The notes beneath the pieces were generated by a model. The model made no database searches and was not told where the DNA came from. It saw only the letters and a program-made list of their open reading frames with translations. DNA of 64,000 nucleotides from Aotearoamyces nothofagi (lineage: Eukaryota > Ascomycota > Leotiomycetes > Leotiales > Tympanidaceae). The position numbers and the translations under genes were made by a program. Every line of letters starts with the position of its first letter. The first letter of the stretch is position 1. Location of the stretch: positions 470,708 through 534,707 of the forward strand of contig JADDTR010000021.1 of assembly GCA_015345905.1 (NCBI GenBank), written 5' to 3'. Shown here in pieces: positions 1 through 12,209 of this stretch.

Positions 1-111
1 GATGGCCCAAAAGAACCTCGCATTGTACGCGATGATCGCGAAGTGTTCAGTCAACAAATCCCCCCAGGCCCTGCAATCAGCTCAGGCAACAAAAACACCA
101 TGCAGGAGTGA
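1..111 (+). CDS. C-terminal end of a gene entering from the left (partial)
   Basis: Frame 1 is open from the first base to a TGA at 109-111 and reads as 36 residues of mixed, protein-like composition (DGPKEPRIVRDDREVF at the start, ending in NTMQE). Nothing in it identifies a family. It may be the last exon of a gene whose body lies outside the window. A second frame is also open here but is less protein-like. Short length keeps confidence low. Confidence 0.35.
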   Translation, partial: DGPKEPRIVRDDREVFSQQIPPGPAISSGNKNTMQE

Positions 112-337
112 ATAGGAAGACAGATACACATAATGAATGTTGAGTTTGCCTTGAATAGTGAATGACAAAAGATCCAAGCATACGCAATATAGAGTCATGG
201 CATGCTCTTGACAAACATGATTCCATATGTACCAGTTCTATAAGAACAAGACAACGGACTCTCCTCTCCTCCACTTGTGCATACTTGTCAAAACATCCAA
301 GATCCATACTGCTTTTATCCTATCTAATTCCCAAAAA

Positions 338-801
338 ATGTGCATCTCAAGCCCAAGTTCCGACTCCTCAACACAGAACCAAACCTCCACAGACACCCAG
401 GTATGTATCACATCAATCACGGTATAACCTCGTGGAGTCACCATTAACCTTTCTTCTCTCAGACAAACGATCTGGGCCCTGAGGATCCTCACCAGGACTA
501 CACTCTTGTCCAACGCAAGTATCCAAAATGGGACGTGTTCCGTACCCGAATCCAGCCGCCGGTTTCGCCCGGACAGAGCGAGTCTCCAGCCCCAACACCC
601 ATGCAACGCTGGCAGCAAGCGGATGCCCGTGAGAGTTCCTGGGACGGCGTCGGCGCATATGTGCGGATGCCCGAGGACAGGAGCGGGAATGGGGATGAGA
701 GGGAGAAGGAGAATGTGAATTTGAATTGGGATGAGAATGAGCATAACGTGGCGAGAAGCGAGGGTTGGAGCATGGGAGGCAACAAAGGGCCTTCTAGATA
801 G
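338..801 (+). CDS. Small hypothetical protein, two exons, 133 aa
   Basis: Exons 338-400 and 463-801 join in phase 0. The 62-nt intron starts GTATGT, ends CAG and has an ATTAAC branch-like site near its 3' end. Exon 1 gives 21 Ser/Thr/Gln-rich residues starting MCISSPSSDSS. Exon 2 continues with an ordered-looking stretch (DYTLVQRKYPKWDVFR) and then a polar, acidic tail rich in Glu, Asn and Asp. There is no signal peptide or membrane segment. I do not recognise the family. The clean intron and the sensible composition across the splice argue for a real gene rather than a chance frame. The start codon is the only ATG of exon 1 in this frame. Confidence 0.6.
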
Positions 802-3725
802 ATTGCAGGGTGAGGTTTTGCCATGATGGGATGGCCGTTGAGCTTGCCTGATTTAATAAAAGCATGGATTTGATAAAGCCTAGCTTTTATATCCTGTTGT
901 TCAAAGAATTGCGGTTGCGGCACTTGCGTTCTTTCCAAATCGTGACCTGACATCAAACAAATAGACTAACCAAACAACCGTGATATGAAATTTACAGAAA
1001 TAGAAAGATAGAGCGCAGATGTAATCGATAATGAAATTGAAGATTATCAAGAAACAGTTGGAGATCTACTACCTGGAAGTCCATCAGCCAGCATACTTTG
1101 CACTTCACAGAAACGAGGTCCCTGATTCCCGCTCGTTGTCTGTGAAAGAAGGCTATCTGCCTGTCTTGATCCAGCTCTACATGGTCAAGCATCCAGGTTT
1201 CCCGGCGAAGCTTAAAAATGTGTCGAGTTCTCTGTTATATAAGCTGGCGTTGACTTTCAGTAGCCCGAGAAAAGAGATCTTGAGAACTTAGCACTTGCTT
1301 TCCTCTTAGACATCTCCTACTCCACCGAAGCCAACCCGATCAGTAGTTCCATCAAAGACGATGCCGCGGAGGCATCGCCACTAGATGAAGCTGATCGCAT
1401 CGGCGAGTGATGTCTGTATTATAAAGGCAGAGAAAGAAGACGAATGGAAGAACGACAGAAGAGCAGAGACGGGGAAGACGAGTGCCATGTTCTCGCCACA
1501 GCCTCATCCTCTGTAGCAGGAGCAGGTATGGTGCACTACCTCCCACCTACCAAGACCAGGAACCTGACGCAGGAGCCCGGCCGAGAGACCGCTGCGAGCA
1601 TACCTCAGTATACCGAATCAAGGGCGAATCAATCAAGTATTGTACTGTGCAGTTGTGTTCCCCTAGAACAATCATTAGGCGTCTCGCCGCGGATATAAAC
1701 GAGGCAAGGCCACTGAACCTGTCTGTCTAAGGTACTCTGTAGTTGGGGAGCAGCGTTCTTTTATCGCGGCCCTGTCGCTTAAGCTTCAGGGAATTACTCA
1801 TTAATCCTACAGGGCTCCAATTACTAATCCTACAGGGCTCCTTAGTGATGGCGCCCAGCAATATCATGCAGCGACAAGGCGCCAACCAAGGCAGTTCTAC
1901 TGCAGTCAGGGGGGAACGGTAGATCCGTGCGCTCTTGGCTGGTCAATATGTCATGCAGCTATTCTGTGCAGCGATTCCCACTTCTAGCTCAGCCTCGGCT
2001 GTACACGGCGGTCGCATATCTAAGTTCTCGTACATGTACTTGTACATGCCCATTGGGTCCTCTTCACCGCTCAATGATAAAAATCAAGCAAAAATCTGCT
2101 GGTATCGCCAACTGTGCATACTAGATATATACTACTAAATACCATGTTGGAGTCATTCATTTCTATACTCTTGTGAGCCTAGGATAGAGCATACTTCACC
2201 TTGTTCTAAAAATAGCACCAGAGCCTCCGGCAGGCAAAGGGGCAGACAGGAGTAACAAAACTGGGGTATCTATAGGATGTAATTGAATAGAAACCTCTCC
2301 CTGACGATGAGGAGTTGTGCGAATCTAGAGCCAGTTGTAGTCTAATCAGGATTCCTGCTGCCGTATATGTCTGCCCCTTACCCTGACAACTCTGCCACTT
2401 GGTATTTCGTAGTAGACGAGGGTGAGTATCTAGATATCTAGATGCTGCCAGAACACACTTCACTTTCTAGGCTTAACCTGCGTAGATTAATTAGATTAAC
2501 CAGAGGACTTCCCCTGGAGTGTTAGAGGAGTGTTTGCGAGCCGTGCATCCAGAACCTCGAGATTCTTGATGGCACGTATAACATGAGGAGCCTTGGTATT
2601 GGACTGCAAGGCATCCAGCCTTGCATCGTATTCAATAGTCGTTGATATGCCCTCTTTAAGAGGGCAACCAACAAAAGTATCACTGTTCTCACTGTTCTCA
2701 CTGCTCCCATACCCAGATCATCGAGACTCGGAAGCAGCACCACCACCGATCCACCGACAAGCCACGTCCAGTGACGACCTCGCCGTGCCTCGCTGAAGCT
2801 TAGACCCAAGTCGGATTCGCACGCGCATTCCGAGGAAATCTGCGAATAACCTCCGATTCGTGCATCCCCTAGCCAAGGATGCTGCGCGCAGTAAGACGCA
2901 GCAACAAAGGGACTGGAGTACTACGTATTACTGCATATAACCCATTGGCACGCAGAGTCCCGAGACGTCCCTTGGCCTCGTCCTTTTATCTTATCCTAGA
3001 TCTGCAAGCTGCAGTCCAGATCTGCGCCCAGACGCGGGCCGCAATCTTCTCCGGAGCCTGTCACGCCCGTCACGCCCGTCACGCCCGTGCTGGCTTGGCA
3101 CCTGCTGTCGCTCCAACGTCGACAACGTCGATGCATCTCCAGCGACCACACCGACGCCGCCGGTACCTCTGGCGATGCTGGCATGTACGTATACGTCATA
3201 TAGCAACAGCATATGTTGCATGTCTCCTAAAAGCGAACGTCCCTGTCGTTTGGGAGAATTACACTGCGGCACTGCTCCCCCGTACTTTTCGAAATGCCGC
3301 GGATGGGTCGGGCGTGGTTATATTTGGAGGCGTCGTCATCACAAGCGGCCTTTTTTGCAGAGGCTTACGCGGACAGGTGTCTGGCAATGAACGCGCCCCA
3401 TCTACTCTTATTTTCCAGCCATTCGAACCAAGGCGAGGCAAGGCGTTAGACTTGAACTCGGCAGGTCCACCTTTCTTTAACTACCCACTACTCCAATACT
3501 TTCACTACTTTACTACTTCACGACTTCACTGCTTCATTGCTTCACTCTCGACTGGACCTTTTGTCTTGTCCATCTGCTACTTCTTTACTTCTTACTTCAA
3601 TACACTCATTTATCCACTTTCTAGATTCGTTGTACTCGTTGACCTTTCTTCTTCACTCTTCGTCAATTCGGGCGTTGGAAGGGCCCCTTAACAACCACAG
3701 AGCTTACGCCCAAGATCTCTCGAAA
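802..3725. other. Long non-coding interval upstream of the glucanosyltransferase
   Basis: This 2.9 kb interval has only scattered short open frames with no recognisable domain and no convincing splice pairs. The last 250 bp are pyrimidine-rich (3470-3660), as expected for the promoter and 5' leader of the gene starting at 3726. A frame of 270 codons (2879-3691) is open but has repeat-derived, Arg-rich composition and was not accepted. Confidence 0.5.
3062..3088 (+). repeat. Three tandem copies of a 9-bp unit (CACGCCCGT)
   Basis: Three perfect head-to-tail copies of CACGCCCGT lie in the GC-rich part of the upstream interval, about 640 bp before the glucanosyltransferase start codon. No function is evident. 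Confidence 0.8.
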
Positions 3726-5258
3726 ATGAAGCAAGGAGGAGGTTTTGTCGCCATTATGGCTTCTGCTCTTTTGGCTTCTGTAGCTGCTGCTTCTGGTACA
3801 CCAGTGTTGGTACCTCGCGCTTCGACTACCACCACTGTCACTACAGTCACTGTGTCCGGGAATGGTCGGTGTTTCAATACCTATCTCTCTCGTCGTGATA
3901 CTAAGATCTTGTAGCATTCTACGCTGGCGATGATCGTTTCTACATTCGCGGTGTAGACTATCAGCCAGGTAAGCCTCGAACTTTGGGAAGATGCCAATTG
4001 CGCCGCTGATAATGTGTAGGTGGAGGAACTGGTGTCACCAGCGATCCAATTTCAAATGCCACGGCCTGCAAACGAGACATTGAGTATTTCTCTGATCTTG
4101 GAATAAATACCATCCGCGTCTACACAGTCGACAACACTGCAGACCATGACGAGTGTATGAACGCTCTCGCAGCCGCAGGAATATATTTGATACTCGACAC
4201 GGACAATTCCTTATACTCACTAAACCGGGAAGACCCGGAAACCTCATACAACAGTGTCTACCTTCAAAGCGTCTTTGCAACCATCGACGCGTTTGCCAAT
4301 TATACAAACACACTTGCTTTCTTGTCCGGGAACGAAGTAATCAACGACGTAAACACTACGGACTGTGCACCATATATCAAGGCTGTAACCCGGGATATGA
4401 AGAATTATATCAGCGCAAGAAGCTACCGATCGATTCCCGTGGGATACTCGGCAGCAGATGTCTCGTCGAACCAGTACCTGACAGCAGAATACCTGAACTG
4501 CGGCGAAGATGACGTACATGGTGATTTCTACTCGATCAATGATTATTCCTGGTGTGATCCGTCATCATTTACCACCTCCGGTTGGGACGTTCTTGTTGAA
4601 AACTACACTGGCTATGGAATTCCTCTCTTGTATGCTTCTCCCTCCAATTTAGACAAGCGCCTGCTAATGAAACTCAAGCATGTCTGAATACGGCTGCATA
4701 ACCAACAACCGCACATTTGAAGAAGTTGCCGCTCTCTACGATACTGAAATGACAGGCGTCTTCTCCGGTGGCCTCGCCTATGAGTACTCTGAAGAAGGAA
4801 ACGGTTACGGCCTCGTGACTATCAGCGACGGAGCCGTAACCACGGGAACTGGCTACAACTACCTCAAGACTGCATTCGCGAGCGCAGCAGACCCAACCGG
4901 AGATGGCGGTGCGTCAAGCACTTCTGCCATCTCATCTTGCCCCACAGAGTCATCTGAATGGGATGTCTCAGATGACACACTGCCCGCCATTCCATCATCT
5001 GCAGAGGCGTATTTCAGCACTGGTGCAGGCACCGGACCAGGTCTGACGGGCGACGGAAGCCAGAGTGCGGGAGACTCCAGTAACGAGAGTGACGGGACGG
5101 CGACTGCAGGAAGTACTACTACAGAGACCGGAACTTCCAGCTCTTCCACATCGTCAAGCGGCTCCACGAAGATGCTGGCGCCATCACTCGACGCCGCGGC
5201 TCTCGGCTTCTTTCTCGTAACTATGGCTGGATTCGTCGGTGGCATTCTCGTGCTGTGA
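3726..5258 (+). CDS. GPI-anchored 1,3-beta-glucanosyltransferase, GH72 (Gel/Gas family)
   Basis: Exons 3726-3864, 3915-3968, 4020-4629 and 4679-5258 give 460 aa in one frame. GH72 enzymes cut and re-join beta-1,3-glucan chains on the outer face of the plasma membrane during wall assembly. An N-terminal signal peptide covers about residues 1-22. The GH72 domain starts near FYIRGVDYQPGG (residue 56). The acid/base Glu is in FLSGNEVIND (E170) and the nucleophile Glu in LFMSEYGC (E271). The family-typical EYSEEGNGYGLV follows. A Ser/Thr/Gly-rich stretch (about 370-430) leads to a hydrophobic C-terminus typical of a GPI signal. There is no Cys-rich X8/CBM43 domain, so this is a short form of the Gel1 type. 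The fourth intron junction restores LFMSEYGC at the nucleophile, which supports the model. Confidence 0.95.
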
Positions 5259-5332
5259 TGAGTCTCTCTGTATATAGGATTGTAGTGGGAGAGCGCTTTG
5301 TATTTAGATTTAATCATGTGGCTTTTTTCTAC

Positions 5333-5359
5333 ATCTGCATCTGCATCTGCATCTGCATC
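5333..5359 (+). repeat. ATCTGC hexanucleotide microsatellite
   Basis: Four and a half perfect copies of ATCTGC lie 75 bp after the glucanosyltransferase stop codon, probably in its 3' untranslated region. Confidence 0.85.
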
Positions 5360-5472
5360 GCGAGGTATCGTGGATATGCGATGCGCTTAAGTTGAAAAGG
5401 AACCTACGAGTGGCCAGCTTTCTTTTTCTAGTTTTGGCACAAATAACATTATACGAAAGGAGATTCTCTGAC

Positions 5473-5491
5473 TATATATATATATATATAT
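5473..5491. repeat. TA dinucleotide tract
   Basis: An uninterrupted run of TA repeats of 19 bp in the intergenic interval. Confidence 0.85.
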
Positions 5492-7279
5492 CTAACATGC
5501 ATTACCTCTTTCATGAGATAGTTGAAATAGGCCCTGGTCTATTTTGCTGAAAGTCTGATCTTTTTAGAGTGGATTTGTGTTTTTGGAGACTAGGTAGGGT
5601 AGCCTGTGATGCCCTTTTAGGTTTAAAAATTCTTGATGTTTGGGAGGGAGGGTTGGTTCGGCTTGGGGAGTAGGTTTTGTTGGGTAGTAACGAAGGGATG
5701 ACGAGACAACAGCGCCCACAAGAGTTTGGCTTGCAAGGCGTGCAAGGCGTACATAGAGTATAGGGAATACTGAGACTTCTTGCTTCTGCATCGTTGGTTG
5801 GATGGATAGCTAGCTGGGTTTGGCTGGTGGGTATAATGAGGGTATTATATACTTGTTGTTGGCGAGGAGAGTAGAGGATTTGCGGATCTGTTTTGCGGTG
5901 GTGAGGTAGATGGTATATAATTGTAGGGCTTGACTGGGGCGGCTGGGAAATAAGGATGAGAATAAAATGGAGAGGGGGAAGAAGGACTTTGGTAGAAGGG
6001 GGTTGATATCAGAAAGCTGATTAGGGCTGATATTAGAGGATTGATCACGGCTTGATAATGCTGTATTGCGCCTGGTAGTGATGTTAGACGAGGGGATTGT
6101 TGGAGGGTTTGGAAGAGTAAATGATAGCGATAGGATGGGATGGCAATGTTGACGGCGAGAGTAGTAACGGCAGCAACAGCAGCAACGGCAGCAATAGCTC
6201 AAGACAAGAATCAAGATCAGACATTCAAACTTTCAAGTATTGTATTGAACAACGCTCCCAGCGAGCTCATATATCGAAGTGAAGGCCTTTTGTAAAATTG
6301 ATAGCCTATCTGCAACGAGTAAACACCCTAAAAGAACTTGTATTTGTAACCGGTAGATAGGTGGCTAGTTGTCAATTAGTCTCCAATTGGAAACTGTAAC
6401 TTCAAAAAATTCTACTGAAACCAGTGATATTATCTGGGATTGGGAGGAAGGAGGGTGGCTATTATATTGTTGATCTGTGCCTAGTTAAATTGATCTACTG
6501 TTGTTTTTGTAAAGGTAGTAGGCAGTTGTAGTATATTCTCGGTCTGCTTGCTAGATGTCCTATATCGTCAATTTTGTAGACTGCCTCGAGGCCATTCATT
6601 GCTCTGATCTGAGGTCTAAGTGGGAATTCTCTTAACACTAGAAGGGTTTCCATGGATAGTTTCTAGGACCTGCAATAATGGCAAGGCTGTGGCCTGAAGA
6701 TGGAGAGATGGTAGCGGGGAAGGGTCGGCACAGAGGCGGATTTCGGGCTCGTTGAAAGCCAGCTGCTGAGAAGTGGGATGGTTATCTTGGGATCTCGAGA
6801 CGTTGAAAAGGGATGATACGTGCGTTGTCAGGTCGCCATCGAGATGTCGCGATGAGCTGCGGCGTGGTGCATGCGGGGAAATGCCATCCGGCTCCGCTGC
6901 AGGGGCAAGGTATGTAATCACGCCCCCAACCCAAGCCGTAAAAATAGCTGCCACCCTGGCATGCGGCCCAACCTCTCCCCGCCGGCTCAATCCCTTCAAT
7001 CCTCCAACTCCATAAAGGAGCGCGGACCCCAAGCGGACAATTGTTGACACTGGAATCTCTCCGCTACGGCCGAGAAGCTGGTTAAATGGAAGGACCGCCG
7101 GTCTTGGCTTCGCCATGAATGGAAGTATAAGTATTGCTGCATTTCTTTGGATTCGGCGCATTGTTTAGAGATTATTTCAAAATACCACCAGCCTCTTTTC
7201 TGCGATTTACTCTCTGATCGAAGAGCGAAGAGCGCGATATCCAAAATCTCTAGAGTTTGCTTTCGCTACATTTCAGAAA

Positions 7280-8188
7280 ATGGCCATCCCAACATTTCTC
7301 GTCGTCGGCGCCACAGGGAAGCAAGGCGGTTCAGTGATCGCAGCCCTCCAGAAGATGCAACCGGCCAGCAACTTCCAAGCCATCGCAATCACTCGAAACC
7401 CTGGATCAAACTCTGCACAATCCCTGACCAAGGATCCTCGCGTGAAACTCATCAAAGGCGATCCTTCCAACCCAAACGCCATTTTCGCATCCGCCGGCCG
7501 TGTCGATGGGGTTTTCCTCGTCACAGTCCACGACAAAGATGACCTGGAAGTCAGGCAAGCCAGGGCATTCATCGACGCATGCGTCGAGCACCAGGTGAAG
7601 CATCTGGTATTCGCGTCGGCCGACCGAGGAGGTGAAGCTGTCAACGACACGACACCAACGCCGGTCCCTCACATTGCAACGAAATACCACATTGAGAAAT
7701 ACCTCAAGGAGCGATCTGCCGGGACGCAATTGCAGTGGACGATGCTGCGGCCGGTGACCTTTATGGATAATCTCTCCGACGATTTCCAGGGCAAGGGCTT
7801 CGCAGCCATGTGGAACCAGCTCGGCGACAGACCGCTGCAGCTCGTCTACTCGCAAGACATCGGCACCTACGCCGCAAAAGCATTACTCAGCCCTGCGAAA
7901 TGGGCCGGGCGAGCGATCGGTATCGCTGGAGACCAGCTCACGTTCAGAGAAGCCTGCGAGATCTTCCAGCAGGAGACGGGGAGGGATCTACCGACCACGT
8001 TCTGTGTCGTGGGATCGCTCATTAGGAAGGTGCTGCCGGATATAGGAGCCATGTTTAAGTGGTTCAAGACGGCGGGATACGGGGTTGATATCGAGGCTGC
8101 GAGATGCGAGGATCCCGAGTTGCAGGATTTTAGGACGTGGGTGAGGAGGAGTAGTGATTTTGCGGTCGAGGATAAGATGAAGAAATAG
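7280..8188 (+). CDS. NmrA-like NAD(P)-binding protein
   Basis: Single exon, 302 aa. The N-terminus IPTFLVVGATGKQGGSV carries the GxxGxxG dinucleotide-binding loop of the atypical short-chain dehydrogenase group that includes NmrA and HSCARG. Further family features are the strand end GVFLVTVHDKDD, the helix VEHQVKHLVFASADRGGE, and MLRPVTFMDNL in the middle of the fold. Members usually act as redox-sensing regulators or as reductases, and the two cannot be told apart here. There is no signal peptide or membrane segment, so it should be cytosolic. The ATG at 7280 follows a clean upstream region and puts the binding loop at residues 9-16, as usual in the family. Length is typical (about 300 aa). 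Confidence 0.9.
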   Translation: MAIPTFLVVGATGKQGGSVIAALQKMQPASNFQAIAITRNPGSNSAQSLTKDPRVKLIKGDPSNPNAIFASAGRVDGVFLVTVHDKDDLEVRQARAFIDACVEHQVKHLVFASADRGGEAVNDTTPTPVPHIATKYHIEKYLKERSAGTQLQWTMLRPVTFMDNLSDDFQGKGFAAMWNQLGDRPLQLVYSQDIGTYAAKALLSPAKWAGRAIGIAGDQLTFREACEIFQQETGRDLPTTFCVVGSLIRKVLPDIGAMFKWFKTAGYGVDIEAARCEDPELQDFRTWVRRSSDFAVEDKMKK

Positions 8189-10270
8189 ATGCGTGGGATG
8201 GCTGGGATTAATATGAGGCTTTCATACCACCCTGTTATCTGCATCTGATCTAGAATCTAAACATTACATTGATAACATCATACGAAATATCCATCTCAAT
8301 CTCTCAGATCCCTATAAATTCATATCTCTCTCTCTTCAAAATGCAGACACACACTCCAAACTTTTGCTCTCTCATAAGTTCTAATGTCCTGCTCCGCTGC
8401 CCCGTCCTCTGCATATCTCTTCTCAACAACCACGTGTATACGACTAGACCATACATCTCGAGGTTCTGTCACCGCTTACTGCCCTGTCACTACCGAGAGT
8501 TCTTGTCGCCGTTTAATTCTTGTCACTGCCTAATCTTATAATTGCATTATTCAAATCTCCTACCGCTTTTATCGTACTAAAGAAGTATTTCCTGGCAAAC
8601 TCTAGTCCTACGCTTAGCAGTCCATCCCTTTTTCTGACGCATCTTTGTTTGAAGAGACCAGATCTATAATATCACTAGCTAAATTGATCCTGGAGAAGTA
8701 TAGTATCTATTGACGAGGAAAATGCGTCTCTGACCTTTGTTATGAAAACTATGGTACGATCTGCGATACCGCGAAAACTCTCCACGAGAGAGTATTTCAG
8801 AGGAACGTATAAATGAGCTGAAACTTATCCGTGGGCCTCTAGAGACATTATCCGTTATCGAGAGCTGGGGACTGGTAGAAAAAATAAATCTAATCGTTTT
8901 TTTTACTACGTTGATCAACGGCGGCAAACGTCTAGCCGGTGACGACATTTCAATTGGTGACAACATCTCAACCAGTGACGGAATGCAATCAGGAACAGAG
9001 CTGAAACAGTGATAACCTATATCGTATACTCGTTCTGCTTCATGGCTGCCAAGTCTCCATTCGATAGGACTGGGTAGGAAGTTGTTGCTGTCGGGAGTGG
9101 GATTGTAGAAATTGATGGCTAGGGTCTAGTTGGATAGATCTGCTGTGTAAGAGGTATGAAGGTGGAAAAGAAGCCAGGGGATATTTTCTCTAATCGGATC
9201 TTTGCGGTTTGTTATCGACGAGAGTTTTTGCTCAGGGATGGGCTCTTATTAAAACGTACGGAGAGGACACAAAGAAGTCAGGGGACCAGAGGTGTAAGGA
9301 TTGATCGAGCAGGACGGACTAGAACTGGCGATCAATAAATGACGACTGATGAAGAAGATGCGATGAATGATAAAGAGGACTATAGAGTCTGTGTTCAACT
9401 GCTCATTATTTGGAGTCTTTTAGATGGAGATCTTATACCCCACTGTACTCGAAAGTCCTCGCCGATAAGATAACTCCGATAAGTAATCGATAGCAAGTAG
9501 CAAGTATCCTACGACTTCTTCCTACTACCTCTTGTCTTGTGTATATTTTACATAGCAACATTGAAGAGAATTGAGATTAAAAGTAAAAGAGAGGAAAGGA
9601 ATATTATTGCAAGAATCATTAAGGTGCTGATTGGATATAATAGACATCTTTCTCTTCCTTCTCTGCCCGATTCTTATAACCAGGACTCGGGCGAACGTTG
9701 GCCGATGATAACGACTGTATACCCTTGTCAACTATATCATCTATTATCTTGTCTACCGCGGCAAATGGCTACTCAGTCCCTCGACCTACTCCATCCGCAA
9801 TGCCATCACCAGAAAAGGACAATATCGTTTTGACATGTATGGAGTTGAGAGTGCGAAACAACTCTATACAATCAGCATATATACAGACAGATCCATCAGC
9901 GACGACAAAGAACAAAATCAAACACCGAAGTCTTACGATGCCCATCCCATCCTCCGAGTATCGAGCGAGTCTGTAAAAGGCTATACTCATTCAGGCAAAT
10001 CGTTGATATACACGGTAACGTAGCAGTGATCATCACGCACTGATAACGATAAGGAGGGCGCATCCCTGAAGGCTGGTCCATGTACCGTAACATGGCGATA
10101 TCGAGATGCTGGAATGAATGCATTGTCCGATGCTTATCTTGATCTCTATATATGCCACCCTGACTGTAATATAATAGTATAACCAGCCATGATTATTGCT
10201 CCTCTCCCCCAACCCAACCCTCCTCCTCCTCCTCACCAGCCCTCTCCAACACCTTAAAGCCCCAATAACC
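8189..10270. other. Intergenic interval, no supported gene
   Basis: About 2.1 kb with many short frames on both strands, none with a domain or a believable splice partner. A TATA-like CTATATAT lies at 10145-10152, about 120 bp before the start of the sugar porter at 10271, and is the best promoter candidate. Confidence 0.45.
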
Positions 10271-12209
10271 ATGGGCGCCACCACCGCCATCAGCAACATC
10301 GAAGACCACACCCAAGATGCATCCACCAAGCCCCCAATCACCGTCTCCGCCCGACAAGCAACCGACCACGAGCACGAGCTGACCTTCCTCTCCGCCGTGC
10401 GCCTCTACCCCGGCGCCGTCTTCTGGTCCATCTTCTTCTCCATCGGCGTCATCATGACCGCTTTCGACCCGCAGCTTCTCGGCAACCTCTACGCGACGCC
10501 CGCTTTCCAACGCGATTTCGGCTACCTCTACGACGGCAGCTATATCATCAGCGCCCCGTGGCAGACCGGGCTGGGCATGGGGAACCCGATCGGCCAGGTC
10601 GTGGGTGCGTTGGCGGCGGGCTATCCGATGGAGTGGTACGGGCGGAAAAAGGTTCTGGATTTCTCGTTCAGTCGCCTCTCCTCCTATCTTTCTGTCTGTT
10701 CCGTCTGGGTAGAGTAGAGTTGCTGATTGTCCCAGACTTTCGCGGCTTGCGTAGTCGGAACCGCGGGCTGCATCTTCTTCCAGTTCTTCGCGCGATCTCT
10801 CCCGGTGCTCCTCGCCGGTGAGCTGCTCGGCGGGCTCATCCTCGGTACCTACGCAACCATAGCTCCAGCCTACGCCTCGGAGGTCTGTCCCGTTGCTCTT
10901 CGCGGCGTCCTGACCTCGTATATCAACTTGTGTTTTGTCATCGGCCAACTTCTTGCCAATGGCGTTATCGCCGGGACGTCGAAGCTGGATACTCACTGGG
11001 CGTACAGTGCACCTTTCGCTGTGCAGTGGCTTTGGCCGGCGGTGATCCTTGCCGGGATGCCGTTTGCGCCGGAATCGCCGTGGTGGTTGGTTCGGAAGGG
11101 GAGGTTCGATGATGCTGAAAATGCTCTCAGGCGCCTCTCTTCTCCTAGAGTTGATGTCAAACCTACATTGGCTATGATTATCGAGACGGATCGTTTGGAG
11201 GTGGAGTTGGAGACCGGATCAACCTATTGGGATTGTTTTAAGAAGGTGAACCTACGCCGGACAGAGATCTCAGTAGGCGTCTATACGATCCAGGTTTTCA
11301 GCGGCATTTATCTTGTTGGATATGCTACATATTTCTTCGAACGCAAGTCTCCTAAATCCCCTATATTTCTAGAAATATATCCTTACTTTAGCTCTTTAGT
11401 TGCTGGTCTTAATAGCAACAAAGCTTTCGATATGAGTATTGGTTACCTCTCAGTCGGATTCGTAGGCACATGTCTATCGTGGATCCTCCTGACCAAAGTC
11501 GGTCGTAGACGCATCTACAACACCGGCCTCGCCGTTCTCAGCGCCATGATGATCCTCATCGGCATTCTCGACTGCGTGCCAAACTACGAGAACCGGCCAG
11601 GAGTGATCTGGGCACAGTCTACTTTGATGGTATGTCTTGATTCACCACCCACCACTTCTTGGAATACTTTACTTTCCTTTCCTTTGAAATGGAAATATAA
11701 TTGACTTTTCGCCTCTTCTGCTTTCAGGTTGTATGGAATGGTATCTACGATCTCACAATCGGTCCAGTCTGCTTCGTCATCATCTGCGAAGTCTCCGCCA
11801 CGAAAGTCCGCTCGAGAACAATCGCTATTGCCACTGCCGTCCAAGCCCTCATGGGCATCGTCATGACTGTTGCGATCCCATACATGATCAATCCAGACCA
11901 GGCGAACATGCGAGGCAAATTGGGATTCTTCTACGGTAAGTTTGAACCCAGCCATCTTTTATGCTCTAGTCTTTTGAAGCCTCTATCATGCCACGAAAGG
12001 GCTATATATGACATATAGGAATAGAATAGAATTGAAAGTCCGAAGAAAGCTAATCGTATATCTGTGCACTAGGTGGCCTGTCAGCACTCTGCTTTGTATG
12101 GAGCTGGTTCCGCGTCCCCGAGACCGTCGGCAGGACGTACGAGGAGTTGGATTTGATGTTCGGGAAGGGCGTTCGGACGAGGGAGTTTAAGAATTATAAG
12201 GTTATTTAG
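10271..12209 (+). CDS. MFS sugar porter (alpha-glucoside/maltose permease-like)
   Basis: Exons 10271-10651, 10736-11342, 11400-11629, 11728-11935 and 12073-12209 give 520 aa with about 12 membrane segments. Sugar-porter signatures are present: MEWYGRKK between segments 2 and 3, APESPWWLVRKGR after segment 6, LTKVGRRRIYN in the second half, and VPETVGRTYEELD after segment 12. The PESPWW form is common in fungal maltose/alpha-glucoside H+ symporters, so that substrate class is inferred. The first intron uses an unusual GTTCTG donor. The second (11343-11399) is best read as a GC-AG intron with donor GCAAGT. Removing it restores YFFELAGLNSNKAFDMS, while retaining it adds 19 in-frame residues that interrupt a conserved loop. 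It has no direct gene neighbour. Confidence 0.9.

Larger units (their letters stand above)
5259..7279. other. Intergenic interval between glucanosyltransferase and NmrA-like gene
   Basis: Two kilobases of mostly T- and G-rich sequence with no supported gene. It holds two microsatellites (5333-5359 and 5473-5491). Low-complexity minus-strand frames (5810-6214) come from GT-rich sequence. A 181-codon minus-strand frame (6616-7161) overlaps the probable promoter of the NmrA-like gene and shows no domain. Confidence 0.5.

Noticed and set aside
2879-3691. Long plus-strand frame of 270 codons before the glucanosyltransferase
   Set aside because: Composition is Arg/Leu-rich and follows local base bias and the 9-bp repeat; no domain is visible, and it runs through the pyrimidine-rich leader of the next gene.
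5810-6214. 134-codon minus-strand frame
   Set aside because: Ser/Pro/Tyr low complexity from a GT-rich plus strand.
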